A stretch of DNA of 64,000 nucleotides from Colwellia sp. 1_MG-2023 (GTDB taxonomy: Bacteria > Pseudomonadota > Gammaproteobacteria > Enterobacterales > Alteromonadaceae), in the NCBI RefSeq assembly GCF_030546755.1, contig NZ_JAUOPE010000010.1, positions 62,001-126,000 of the forward strand. Direction: 5' to 3'. Positions 9,679-19,010 of the stretch are shown one piece after another. The first letter of the stretch is position 1; every line of letters starts with the position of its first letter. The notes under the pieces are model-generated. The model made no database searches. It was not told the origin of the DNA and saw only the letters and a list, made by a program, of their open reading frames with translations. A program made the translations under genes and the position numbers.

Positions 9679-10599
9679 ATGGCAGTTTATTTTTCAATAT
9701 TTTTAGTTATTCTTACTGCGGTTTGCGGTGTTATTTGGCTATATGATAGGTATGTTTTGTTACCGCAACGTAAAGTGAAATTAGCGACAGCACAAGAACA
9801 ATGTGAAGGTGAACTTAGCGAAGAAGTGAAAGAGAAAATCTTAGCGATTCCTTTTTTAATTGACACGCCAGTGCAAATTTTTCCGGTCATAGCATTTGTC
9901 TTAATTTTGCGTTCTTTTTTATATGAACCATTTCAGATCCCTTCAGGCTCAATGATGCCGACCTTACTCGATGGTGACTTTATTCTCGTGAATAAATTTA
10001 ACTATGGTTTACGAGATCCAGTAGCACGTAATAAGTTTGTCGAAGTAGGGTTGCCAGAACGCGGTGATGTGGTGGTGTTTAAATATCCGATAGATACCAA
10101 AGTAGATTATATTAAACGGGTTATTGGTTTACCTGGCGATAGAATTATTTATCGCAATAAGTCGTTATATATCAAAACCGCATGCTCTGAAACTAATACC
10201 GATTGCAATGAATTTAAGCAAGTTGTAACAACATTTGTTAGTAATGGTGATTACAGTGACGGCAATGTTGAATTGACTCGTTACACTTCAGCTATGCCAA
10301 ATAAAACGCATGATATTTTAGTCAATAATCAAATATTGCCCCGTACAGCAAACTATTATCAACAATCTGGCTCGCAACGCGACGAATTTGTTGTTCCACA
10401 AGGCCAATATTTTGTGATGGGTGATAACCGAGACAATAGTTTAGATGGACGATTCTGGGGCTTTGTACCAGAAGAAAACTTAGTGGGTGAAGCCGTTTTT
10501 ATATGGATGAGTTTTGATTTTGAGCGCGATGACACTAGTTTCTTACCGCGTTGGGTACCTACTGGAGTTCGTTTTGAACGCTTAGGTAGTATTCATTAA
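9679..10599 (+). CDS. lepB: Signal peptidase I
   Basis: 306-aa inner-membrane serine protease that removes signal peptides from secreted proteins. Two N-terminal TM segments (about 2-20 and 63-80) precede the catalytic domain. Catalytic serine is in [14 protein letters not shown] and catalytic lysine in [13 protein letters not shown]; the box E motif [14 protein letters not shown] is present. Slightly shorter than E. coli LepB (324 aa). Its last base is the first base of rnc. Confidence 0.97.
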   Translation: MAVYFSIFLVILTAVCGVIWLYDRYVLLPQRKVKLATAQEQCEGELSEEVKEKILAIPFLIDTPVQIFPVIAFVLILRSFLYEPFQIPSGSMMPTLLDGDFILVNKFNYGLRDPVARNKFVEVGLPERGDVVVFKYPIDTKVDYIKRVIGLPGDRIIYRNKSLYIKTACSETNTDCNEFKQVVTTFVSNGDYSDGNVELTRYTSAMPNKTHDILVNNQILPRTANYYQQSGSQRDEFVVPQGQYFVMGDNRDNSLDGRFWGFVPEENLVGEAVFIWMSFDFERDDTSFLPRWVPTGVRFERLGSIH

Positions 10600-11321
10600 T
10601 GATAAATAATAATGCCCTCGCTATTAATCAATTATCTAAAAAGCTTGGTTATCGTTTTCAAGAGCCGTCATTATTGATTCAAGCGCTAACACATCGAAGC
10701 GCCAAAGGAGATCATAATGAAAGGCTTGAATTTTTAGGAGACTCAATTCTAGGCTTTGTTATTGCTGAAAAACTTTATGATAAATTTCCGCAAGAAAATG
10801 AAGGCGATTTAACTCGAATGCGTTCAAGCTTAGTCAAAGGGGTAACCTTGGCGGAAGTAGCGCGAGGGTTTAAGTTAGGCGAGTATTTAATTTTAGGTCC
10901 TGGTGAACTCAAAAGTGGTGGCCATCGAAGAGATTCAATACTTGAAGATGCCGTAGAGGCTATTATTGGTGCTATTTATATTGATTCAGATATGGCGACC
11001 TGTAAGTCGCTTATTTTGTCATGGTTTGAACAACGACTTGACGCAATAAAACCAGGTCAAGCACAAAAAGATCCAAAAACCCGTTTACAAGAATATTTGC
11101 AAGGTCGAAAAATAGCATTACCTATTTATGAAGTGATTGATACTACAGGTCAGTCACATAACCAAGAATTTACCGTGCGTTGTACAACTTCAGAAATCGA
11201 TAACGAAGTTATCACTAAGGGTACTAGCCGTCGAAAAGCAGAACAATCAGCGGCATCAAAAGTGTTAGAAATTATTTTAGCGAATAATGCTAAAGGTAAA
11301 CGAACGAGTAAAAAGTCATGA
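10599..11321 (+). CDS. rnc: Ribonuclease III
   Basis: 240-aa double-strand-specific endoribonuclease. The catalytic signature [13 protein letters not shown] is at about residues 40-52, and the second acidic cluster [13 protein letters not shown] follows. The C-terminal dsRNA-binding domain ([13 protein letters not shown], then [14 protein letters not shown]) is intact. A lysine-rich tail extends it beyond E. coli (226 aa). It overlaps lepB by one base and era by four, so translation of the chain is coupled. Confidence 0.97.
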   Translation: MINNNALAINQLSKKLGYRFQEPSLLIQALTHRSAKGDHNERLEFLGDSILGFVIAEKLYDKFPQENEGDLTRMRSSLVKGVTLAEVARGFKLGEYLILGPGELKSGGHRRDSILEDAVEAIIGAIYIDSDMATCKSLILSWFEQRLDAIKPGQAQKDPKTRLQEYLQGRKIALPIYEVIDTTGQSHNQEFTVRCTTSEIDNEVITKGTSRRKAEQSAASKVLEIILANNAKGKRTSKKS

Positions 11322-12226
11322 CACAAACTACCCATTGCGGGCTTATCGCTATAGTTGGTCGCCCTAATGTTGGTAAATCAACATTACTAAATAGTATGCT
11401 TGGTCAAAAAATTAGTATTACTTCGCGTAAACCACAAACAACTCGTCATCGTATTTTGGGGATTTTAACCGAAGATAATCACCAAGCGGTGTTAGTGGAT
11501 ACCCCCGGTTTACATATTGATGAAAAAAAAGCGATTAATCGCTTAATGAATCGTGCGGCAAGTAGCTCTATCGCTGAAGTGGAACAGATCCTGTTTTTAG
11601 TGGAAGGCACACATTGGACAGCTGATGATGAACTTGTTTTAAATAAAGTGAAAAATAGTGGTGCACCGTGTGTTTTAATTATCAATAAAATTGATAATGT
11701 ACAAGATAAAGAATCATTGTTACCACATTTGCAAAAGCTAGGTGAAAAACATAACTTTACTGATATTGTGCCTATTTCAGCGAGTAAAGGGGATAACGTC
11801 GATAAAATTCGTGAAATTTGTTTTAAAGCCTTACCTGAAAGTGACTTTTGGTTTTCCGAAGATCACATCACAGATCGCTCAAGTCGATTTATGGCATCAG
11901 AAATTATTCGTGAAAAATTAATGCGTTTTACTGGTGATGAATTACCGTATTCGACAACGGTTGAAATAGAGCAGTTTAAAGTAGATGAAAAAGGCATTTT
12001 ACATATCAATGCTTTGATCTTAGTTGAACGAAATAGTCAAAAACGCATGGTGATTGGCAATAAAGGCGAACGCCTAAAAACTATTGGCCAAGAAGCGCGC
12101 CGCGATATGGAAGAAATGTTCGAACAGCAAGTTTTCCTCGAATCTTGGGTGAAAGTTAAATCGGGCTGGGCGGATGATGAAAGAGCATTGCGCAGCTTAG
12201 GTTATGGTGATGATTATTCTGGTTAA
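11318..12226 (+). CDS. era: GTPase Era
   Basis: 302-aa ribosome-assembly GTPase that binds 16S rRNA. G1 [13 protein letters not shown]3 DTPGLH and G4 NKID are intact. The C-terminal KH domain with the conserved [20 protein letters not shown] is complete. Same length as E. coli Era (301 aa). It overlaps rnc by 4 bases and is 31 bases before recO. Confidence 0.98.
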   Translation: MTQTTHCGLIAIVGRPNVGKSTLLNSMLGQKISITSRKPQTTRHRILGILTEDNHQAVLVDTPGLHIDEKKAINRLMNRAASSSIAEVEQILFLVEGTHWTADDELVLNKVKNSGAPCVLIINKIDNVQDKESLLPHLQKLGEKHNFTDIVPISASKGDNVDKIREICFKALPESDFWFSEDHITDRSSRFMASEIIREKLMRFTGDELPYSTTVEIEQFKVDEKGILHINALILVERNSQKRMVIGNKGERLKTIGQEARRDMEEMFEQQVFLESWVKVKSGWADDERALRSLGYGDDYSG

Positions 12227-12257
12227 TACGCAAAGTGTTGAACTGAACATGTAAATA

Positions 12258-12938
12258 ATGAAAGAACTCGAGCAAAATGCCTTTTTATTACATTCACGCC
12301 CATTACGCGATAATCAGGTCATCGCTGAGTTTCTTACCGAATTAAACGGAAAGGTTTCAGCGATCGTTTATGTTGGTACATCTCTTAAATCTAATAAAAA
12401 AGCCTTATTACAACCATTTACTCCTTTAATTATTGTCCTTAAAGGTAATGGCAATTTAAAAACGCTTAATCGAATAGAAGTCAGTAGTAAGTCATTTTTA
12501 TTGACAAGCGAGCATTTATACAGTGGTTTTTATTTAAATGAATTACAAGTACGTTTATTAGGGGAGCATATCCCTTATGAAAATTTATATGCACTATATA
12601 AGCGCTGTTTAGTACAATTAGCTGAAAAAAATGCGATAGAGCCGGTATTAAGACGGTTTGAGAATACTTTATTGGAAGAGTTAGGTTTGACCATTGATTT
12701 TTCTGTCATCAATGATCAAGTAGAGCAATTTTATTATTTTCCTGAACAAGGTTTTATACCGGTAATTGAAAATTTAACTCAACCACGTTATAGCAGAGCG
12801 CATTTAATCGCGATAAATAATCAAGACTTTAGTGACGTTGAAGTTAGGAAAACCCATAAAGTGTTAATGCGACAAATCATTAATCATTTACTTGGTGGCA
12901 AACCGTTAAATAGTCGCCAATTGTTTAAAAAAAGATAG
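12258..12938 (+). CDS. recO: DNA repair protein RecO
   Basis: 226-aa recombination mediator of the RecFOR pathway. It has an N-terminal OB fold ([21 protein letters not shown]) and a helical C-terminal domain; zinc-finger cysteines are absent, as in many gammaproteobacterial RecO. E. coli RecO is 242 aa. Between era and pdxJ, the conserved order. Confidence 0.93.
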   Translation: MKELEQNAFLLHSRPLRDNQVIAEFLTELNGKVSAIVYVGTSLKSNKKALLQPFTPLIIVLKGNGNLKTLNRIEVSSKSFLLTSEHLYSGFYLNELQVRLLGEHIPYENLYALYKRCLVQLAEKNAIEPVLRRFENTLLEELGLTIDFSVINDQVEQFYYFPEQGFIPVIENLTQPRYSRAHLIAINNQDFSDVEVRKTHKVLMRQIINHLLGGKPLNSRQLFKKR

Positions 12939-12948
12939 AGAAACATTC

Positions 12949-13683
12949 ATGAGTGATATTTTATTAGGTGTAAATGTAGATCATATAGCGACTTTACGAC
13001 AAGCCCGGGGAACGACTTACCCTGATCCTGTTCATGCTGCGTCAGTCGCTGAACATGCTGGTGCAGATGGTATTACTATCCATTTACGTGAAGATCGTCG
13101 TCATATTCAAGACAGAGATGTTTACGTAATGAAAGAAACATTACAAACACGAATGAATTTAGAAATGGCTGTTACGGATGAAATGCTCGCCATAGCTTGT
13201 GAAGTTAAACCTGTTTTTTGTTGTTTAGTTCCGGAAAAGCGTGAAGAACTTACCACTGAAGGTGGTTTAGATGTTGCTGGTCAACAAGATAAAATAAACC
13301 AAGCAGTTAAGCAGCTTGAACAAGCGGGAGTGCAAACTAGTTTATTTATTGATGCTGATAAAAAACAAATAGATGCCGCTGTTGCAAGTAAGGCGCCTTA
13401 TATTGAAATTCATACTGGTCATTATGCTGATGCTATTACTGAAGCAGAACAGCAAAAAGAATTAGCGCGACTTATTGAAGGTATTGAATATGCTCATCAG
13501 CAAGGATTAAAAGTGAACGCGGGTCATGGTTTAACGTATTTTAATGTAAAACCGATAGCGGCAATTCCTGAAATCATAGAACTTAATATTGGCCATGCTA
13601 TTATCGCTCGTGCCGCCATTGACGGTTTAGATAATGCTGTTAGAGATATGAAGCAATTAATGTTAGAAGCAAGAAGAGCATAA
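12949..13683 (+). CDS. pdxJ: Pyridoxine 5'-phosphate synthase
   Basis: 244-aa TIM-barrel enzyme that condenses 3-amino-2-oxopropyl phosphate with deoxyxylulose 5-phosphate to make pyridoxine phosphate (vitamin B6). The N-terminal signature [17 protein letters not shown] and the segment [18 protein letters not shown] are typical; the phosphate-binding [13 protein letters not shown] is intact. Ten bases after recO and four before acpS, as in E. coli. Confidence 0.98.
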   Translation: MSDILLGVNVDHIATLRQARGTTYPDPVHAASVAEHAGADGITIHLREDRRHIQDRDVYVMKETLQTRMNLEMAVTDEMLAIACEVKPVFCCLVPEKREELTTEGGLDVAGQQDKINQAVKQLEQAGVQTSLFIDADKKQIDAAVASKAPYIEIHTGHYADAITEAEQQKELARLIEGIEYAHQQGLKVNAGHGLTYFNVKPIAAIPEIIELNIGHAIIARAAIDGLDNAVRDMKQLMLEARRA

Positions 13684-13687
13684 CAGT

Positions 13688-14068
13688 ATGTCTGTTGTGG
13701 GTATTGGTAACGATATCGTGCAAATTCAACGCCTTGCCGATATGGATGAGCAGGCGTTAGAGCGTTTGGCGTTAAGAATATTAACGCCAAATGAATATGA
13801 TTATTACAAAACCTTAAAGTTTCACGTTCCTTATTTAGCCAAACGGTGGGCAGGAAAAGAAGCGGCAGCAAAAGCATTAGGTACAGGCATAGCTGAAGGC
13901 GTGTCGTTTCAGCATTTCGAAATAGCCTCACTAGCAAGTGGGCAACCGCAATTGATTTTAACTGAAATTGCTCTTAGTAAAGCAAAAGCACTTCAAGCAA
14001 ATGCTTGGCATATCTCTTTATCGGATGAAAAAGACTATGCAACTGCGTTTGTCGTTTTATCAAAATAA
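13688..14068 (+). CDS. acpS: Holo-[acyl-carrier-protein] synthase
   Basis: 126-aa phosphopantetheinyl transferase that activates ACP for fatty-acid synthesis. The motifs GIGNDIVQIQRL at the N-terminus and RWAGKEAAAKALGTGI around residues 57-72 carry the metal-binding Asp and Glu. Exactly the E. coli length. Last member of the lepA-lepB-rnc-era-recO-pdxJ-acpS chain. Confidence 0.97.
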   Translation: MSVVGIGNDIVQIQRLADMDEQALERLALRILTPNEYDYYKTLKFHVPYLAKRWAGKEAAAKALGTGIAEGVSFQHFEIASLASGQPQLILTEIALSKAKALQANAWHISLSDEKDYATAFVVLSK

Positions 14069-14181
14069 ATCTTCTGTTATATCAATTACTCATCAACCAG
14101 TGATGATTTTAATCTGTTAAAATTAAAATTATCGACTATACTGAGATAAATTATGCTTAAAATTTATACGGAATATGTGTT

Positions 14182-14427
14182 ATGCAGTCACAAAAACTTC
14201 CTACCGTTGATCGACGAGGTGAGGCACCCGAACAATCTGTTTGGTGGTCGAAGCTTTCTTTAGCACAAAAATTTTCTGCGAGTAGTTTAGGAAAGTTTGG
14301 TTATGAATTAGCCTTTGTTAGAAATGAAAATGGCAAAAGTCTTGCTGTGCTGTTATGCAATGGTGGGGTGGCTGTTATTAGTGAAGACGGTGATATTAAT
14401 ACTTCACCTGATATTAACATTCGTTAG
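14182..14427 (+). CDS. Conserved-looking small protein of unknown function
   Basis: 81-aa soluble protein, no signal peptide and no TM. It begins with a polar stretch (PTVDRRGEAPEQSVWWSKL) and continues with alternating hydrophobic beta-like segments (YELAFVRNENGKSLAVLL). The ORF lies alone between acpS (113-base gap) and the convergent barA. I do not recognise the family; similar short ORFs may occur beside barA in related Alteromonadales but I cannot confirm this. Coding character (no low-complexity, balanced composition) supports a real gene. Confidence 0.6.
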   Translation: MQSQKLPTVDRRGEAPEQSVWWSKLSLAQKFSASSLGKFGYELAFVRNENGKSLAVLLCNGGVAVISEDGDINTSPDINIR

Positions 14428-14614
14428 TTTATAGATTTTTACATCCTCGATAGTTTCTTTCTTATTCGTATTTTTATTGCCTAACTCATCTACCTAAGTT
14501 TCAAAGCTTACGATCCCAAAGACTTAACTGACCATGTAGTTTTAGTTTAATTGTTGTTCATAAATCACATGAAAAATTCAAAATTACTATGATCAACATG
14601 CATGAATAAATAGG

Positions 14615-17500
14615 TTATGAATAATTTTTTTCCAGTAGCTTATCAATTTCTGAAAACGCTTCTTCTGCTAAGCTCGATACTCGTTCAATATGTTCAAAGA
14701 GTTCGAAAAACTCCGGTTCTAAATCATCAATACCGCTACCACTTTTTAATTGGGTTTCAATTTGATGTACTATTTTTCCTAAATCAGGAACACCCGTATA
14801 ACAACAAGCACCGTTAAGTTTATGAATATACTCTTTTAGTTTATTGATATCTTGAGCTGTTAATGCTTCAGAAATGGTTAATTTTGTTTCTGGTAAACTG
14901 TCTACTAAACCTTCTAACATATCTCTGGCTAAACGTGGTTTTTTCCCTGCTTTGTTTATTGCATCTGGCCAATTAATAACACTTGAGTTAACAAAGGTTT
15001 GCTCGCTTGTCATGTTCTCATCTATATGTTTAGATTGAGCACTGGCTACATTGTTAGGGTTTTCGTGATGTGTAGTTAACTTGGCATAGCCACTATTAAT
15101 ATGTTTTGATTGTGTGACTTGATTACCTAGGAGTCTAAGATCGCAGTATTCATAAATAATATGACGTAACATACTTTCATCTATAGGTTTTGTCATGTAA
15201 GAGTTAAACCCTTCATTCAGTAGTTTATCTTTTTCATCACTAAGTGCGTGTGCGGTTACTGCAATAATTGGCGTTTTGTCGTTAAAGGTCTGTGCTTTAA
15301 TGTGTTTTAATGCGGAAATACCGTCCATAACCGGCATTTGAATATCCATGAAAATAAGGGCAAAACTTTCATGGACACAAAGCTCTAAAGCTTCTTGACC
15401 ATTTTGGGCAGTAACAACTTCTCTTACTTGCTCTTGTAATAAGGCATTTATTAATTTGAGGTTAGCTTCGTTATCATCAACGGCTAATACTTTTATATCT
15501 AATTTATTTTCTAAAACTTCGATGAGTGAATTAGCGAAATCAAAATGCTGTGGGGTTAATGCTTTACAGATTTTTTCAGGGGTGAGTGGTTTACTTAAAC
15601 AACTACTTGAACCCGCAGCCATTAATGCTTCATGTAAGTTAGGTGAATTACTATTAATAGCTAAATGAATGGATGGGATATTTTCTTTAACCGATTTAAT
15701 TAATTGTTTTAATTCATTTAAAGCGGTAGGCGTTATATCGTGAGCAATTAAGGCAAAATCAAAGGTATTGCCTTTCGCTAAAGCGTGGCTAATTTCTTCT
15801 AGACTTATCACTGGATACACTTTCATATTCCAGCTTTCTAATATTTCACTGGTGGCTATTCTGCTATGAGTGTGCGGTTCAAAATAAAGTATAGATTTTT
15901 GGGAAAGTGCAACAGGGCGCAGTAACGACTCATCTGGAATTGGATTAATTTCACATTGAAAAGAAAACCAAAACGTAGAACCATTTTTTTCATCACTAAT
16001 GAAGTTTATTTCGCCTTTCATTTCTTTCACTAATCGTTGAGAAATCACCAAACCTAAGCCTGTACCGCCATATAGTCGGGTTACACTTTGATCTGCTTGG
16101 CCAAATGCTTCAAAAATAGATGCTTGTTGTGACGTGTTCATACCAATACCAGTATCACTAACCGTGACCTTTAATATCGCCTTATGTTCGTCAACATGTG
16201 CTTTATCAATATCAATATTCACACAGCCATTGTCGGTAAATTTTATTGCATTACTGGCTAAGTTAATAATCACTTGTTTGATTCGCATGGCATCGCCAAT
16301 TAAAGAATCGGGTATTGATGGTGCAATCCGTAACGATAATTCAATATTCTTTTTATGAGCACCAGGGGCTAATAGTGTAATAGTTTCTTCAACGGTTTCA
16401 CGCATTGAAAAGGGGATTTTTTCAATAACCATTTTACCGGCATCGAGTTTGGAAAAATCAAGAATATCATTGATTATCGCTAACAAATTGGCGGCCGAGC
16501 GCTCAATGGTTTGTAAATAGTCTCGCTGGGTATCAGACAAAGGTGTTTTTAGCACTTGACGAGTAAAGCCAATCACCCCATTTAACGGTGTTCTTAATTC
16601 ATGACTCATGTTCGCTAAAAATTCAGATTTTACTTTATTGGCATCTTGCGCTTTTCGTTTGGCAATATCTAACTCAACGTTTTGTATTTCAAATTGCTCA
16701 AGGCTTTCTCTTAAATCGATAGTGGCTTGGTCAATGCTTTGCTGCATTTCATCATGATAATCACCTAAAGACTCAGCCATGGCATTGACACCATTTTTAA
16801 GAAAATTTAATTCACCAATTAACTGACCCGTAACCCGACTTTCAAGCTTACCTTCTCTAATTCTATCAACCGCTTGCACCATCGAAGTGACTGGGCGAGT
16901 AAAGTTTTTAATTAATCTTGTTGAGAAAAAAGCACTAATTAACGTACCGAATATAGCAATGGCAAAGGCCATCATTATCTGGCTTTGTTGAGCCAGTTTA
17001 ATGTGGTTTTTATTAATTTGCATGGCAATATAGCCGACAATTACTTGAGCTGATGAAGTATTGGTGATCACTTCATCATCACTATTTTCATCAATAATAG
17101 GAGTGCGAAAAATAATATAATCATCAGTGAATACAGAAGATGTAGTTAAAGGGATTTGTTCACCTGCATCAATACGCATCAATTCGGTATCACCATTATA
17201 AGCACTAGCAACAAGCACCTGATTATCTTTAGAAAAAATGATTATGCTTTTAATAATTGAAGATTGAGTCCTATGGGTAAACCCCACTAAGTGTCTTAAT
17301 TTTTCTCTATCGGCATTAATAACGGCTTCTGTGGTTGCAATTGCTAAAGGTTCAATAATACTTCTAGAGCGATCAGTAAGGTGGGTATTTAACTCAACAT
17401 AACGACTATAAGAAAAGTAACTAGCAATGCTAAAACCAATAATAGTCGTAGGTACTATTGTCAGTAAAATAACCCAGTCTTTTAGACTTAATTTATACAT
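14615..17500 (-). CDS. barA: Hybrid sensor histidine kinase BarA
   Basis: 961-aa inner-membrane tripartite sensor kinase controlling the UvrY/GacA-CsrB pathway. Order: TM1 (12-32), periplasmic sensor, TM2 (about 175-195), HAMP, HisKA with phospho-His in ANMSHELRTPLNGVIGF, HATPase (GTGLGLVISQRLV), a degenerate receiver without a recognisable phospho-Asp (about 525-640), a true receiver (FMDIQMPVMDGISALKH) and a C-terminal Hpt domain (IHKLNGACCYTG). It is somewhat longer than E. coli BarA (918 aa). It is divergent from rlmD, the conserved neighbour pair in gammaproteobacteria, which strengthens the assignment. Confidence 0.92.
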   Translation of the reverse strand: MYKLSLKDWVILLTIVPTTIIGFSIASYFSYSRYVELNTHLTDRSRSIIEPLAIATTEAVINADREKLRHLVGFTHRTQSSIIKSIIIFSKDNQVLVASAYNGDTELMRIDAGEQIPLTTSSVFTDDYIIFRTPIIDENSDDEVITNTSSAQVIVGYIAMQINKNHIKLAQQSQIMMAFAIAIFGTLISAFFSTRLIKNFTRPVTSMVQAVDRIREGKLESRVTGQLIGELNFLKNGVNAMAESLGDYHDEMQQSIDQATIDLRESLEQFEIQNVELDIAKRKAQDANKVKSEFLANMSHELRTPLNGVIGFTRQVLKTPLSDTQRDYLQTIERSAANLLAIINDILDFSKLDAGKMVIEKIPFSMRETVEETITLLAPGAHKKNIELSLRIAPSIPDSLIGDAMRIKQVIINLASNAIKFTDNGCVNIDIDKAHVDEHKAILKVTVSDTGIGMNTSQQASIFEAFGQADQSVTRLYGGTGLGLVISQRLVKEMKGEINFISDEKNGSTFWFSFQCEINPIPDESLLRPVALSQKSILYFEPHTHSRIATSEILESWNMKVYPVISLEEISHALAKGNTFDFALIAHDITPTALNELKQLIKSVKENIPSIHLAINSNSPNLHEALMAAGSSSCLSKPLTPEKICKALTPQHFDFANSLIEVLENKLDIKVLAVDDNEANLKLINALLQEQVREVVTAQNGQEALELCVHESFALIFMDIQMPVMDGISALKHIKAQTFNDKTPIIAVTAHALSDEKDKLLNEGFNSYMTKPIDESMLRHIIYEYCDLRLLGNQVTQSKHINSGYAKLTTHHENPNNVASAQSKHIDENMTSEQTFVNSSVINWPDAINKAGKKPRLARDMLEGLVDSLPETKLTISEALTAQDINKLKEYIHKLNGACCYTGVPDLGKIVHQIETQLKSGSGIDDLEPEFFELFEHIERVSSLAEEAFSEIDKLLEKNYS

Positions 17501-17613
17501 TTAGTGTCAGACTCTTAATGCCAAGATTTCGTAAAAAATTTTTAGTATAATTGCCGTTATAATGGCACATCAGCAAGCAAATATATAGCGCTTAACAATA
17601 GGTCTCAATTTTT

Positions 17614-18969
17614 GTGGCAAATTTCTTTAAAGTAACTCCGAAAACCCAAAAATTGGGTCAACAATGTACCGTAAAAATTTCTCGTTTAGACGCTAATGGA
17701 TGTGGGGTCGGTCAGTATCAGCAGAAAAATATTTTTATCGATGGTACCTTGCCTTCAGAAACTGTGGTGGCAAAAGTTATTGAACAAAAAAGTAAATATT
17801 TTCGCGGTAAACTCGTTGAAATACACACGGCTGCCGAGCACCGAGAAAAACCTGGTTGTCAGCACTTTACAAGCTGCGGTGGTTGCGATTTACAGCATTT
17901 GGGCTCTGAAGGTCAATTATCATTTAAACAGCAAAAAATTACCGAATTATTTGCTCGAAATGAGGTGATTGCAGGCAAGCAATATAATAATCGACAGTTA
18001 ATGGAGACAAGTGAGCTGCCATGGCAGAGACCGATAACTAATCAAACTTGGTATTATCGCCATAAAGCTCGTATTGGCGTGCAGTATAATAAAAAAGGCC
18101 AGGCAACGGTTGGTTTTAGACAAAAAGCGAGTAATCAATTAGTGGCGATAAAAACATGTCCGGTGTTAGTAGAGCCTTTTGATTCAATATTTCATTCCTT
18201 AAACGAGATACTTGCGAACTTATCAGGAAAAAATCCAATCGGGCACATTGAGATCATTGCCACGAATGTCAAAACGTTGATAATAAGACAATTAGAGAAA
18301 ATGTCTGTACAAGACCGAACACTTTGGTTGGCATTTGCTCAACAACATCAGTGTCAAATTATGCTAGATGATGGCAAATCAATTTTACCGTTAACTGATT
18401 GTGAAGCCTTAAGTTATCAAATTGAAAATGACATTAATATTACCTTTTATCCTGAGAACTTTATTCAGGTAAATCATCAAGTGAATCTTGAAATGGTTGC
18501 CAGAGCGATTGAATGGTTAGCCGTTACACCGCAAGATATTATTCTTGATTTATTTTGTGGCTTAGGCAATTTTAGTTTACCGTTAGCGAAAAATGTTAAA
18601 AAAGTGGTAGGAGTCGAAGGTGTCGATGAAATGGTTGTGCAAGCCCAAAACAATGCTCAAGCTAACCAATTAACGAATTGTCAGTTTTATCAAGCGGATT
18701 TAAATAGTGATTGGCAATTATACCCTTGGACAAATGAAACATTCACCAAAGTGTTAATTGACCCGGCTCGGGCTGGTGCATATAAAGCGATAGAACAACT
18801 AGTAAAGTTAGGCATAAAACAGCTGTTATATGTGAGTTGTGATCCAGCAACGCTTGCCAAAGATAGTAAACTTTTAATCAGTCATGGCTATAAAATTGAA
18901 AAAATTTCTTTAATCGATATGTTTTCACACACAAAGCATATTGAGACTATGGTATTGTTTGTTCGTTAA
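17614..18969 (+). CDS. rlmD: 23S rRNA (uracil-1939-C5)-methyltransferase RlmD
   Basis: 451-aa SAM-dependent methyltransferase making m5U1939 in 23S rRNA. Begins with GTG. It has an N-terminal TRAM domain (about 20-75), 4Fe-4S cysteines in CQHFTSCGGCDLQHL, the SAM motif LDLFCGLGNFSLPLA and the catalytic cysteine in YVSCDPATLAKD. Length is close to E. coli RlmD (433 aa). Immediately before relA, as in E. coli (rlmD-relA-mazG). Confidence 0.96.
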   Translation: MANFFKVTPKTQKLGQQCTVKISRLDANGCGVGQYQQKNIFIDGTLPSETVVAKVIEQKSKYFRGKLVEIHTAAEHREKPGCQHFTSCGGCDLQHLGSEGQLSFKQQKITELFARNEVIAGKQYNNRQLMETSELPWQRPITNQTWYYRHKARIGVQYNKKGQATVGFRQKASNQLVAIKTCPVLVEPFDSIFHSLNEILANLSGKNPIGHIEIIATNVKTLIIRQLEKMSVQDRTLWLAFAQQHQCQIMLDDGKSILPLTDCEALSYQIENDINITFYPENFIQVNHQVNLEMVARAIEWLAVTPQDIILDLFCGLGNFSLPLAKNVKKVVGVEGVDEMVVQAQNNAQANQLTNCQFYQADLNSDWQLYPWTNETFTKVLIDPARAGAYKAIEQLVKLGIKQLLYVSCDPATLAKDSKLLISHGYKIEKISLIDMFSHTKHIETMVLFVR

Positions 18970-19010
18970 CTTTTTCTTTATTTCTTCATTAGTAAAACAC
19001 AGGATGTCAC

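Noticed and set aside
13524..13937. 137-codon ORF antisense to pdxJ/acpS
   Set aside because: Shadow of two well-supported genes; no independent features.
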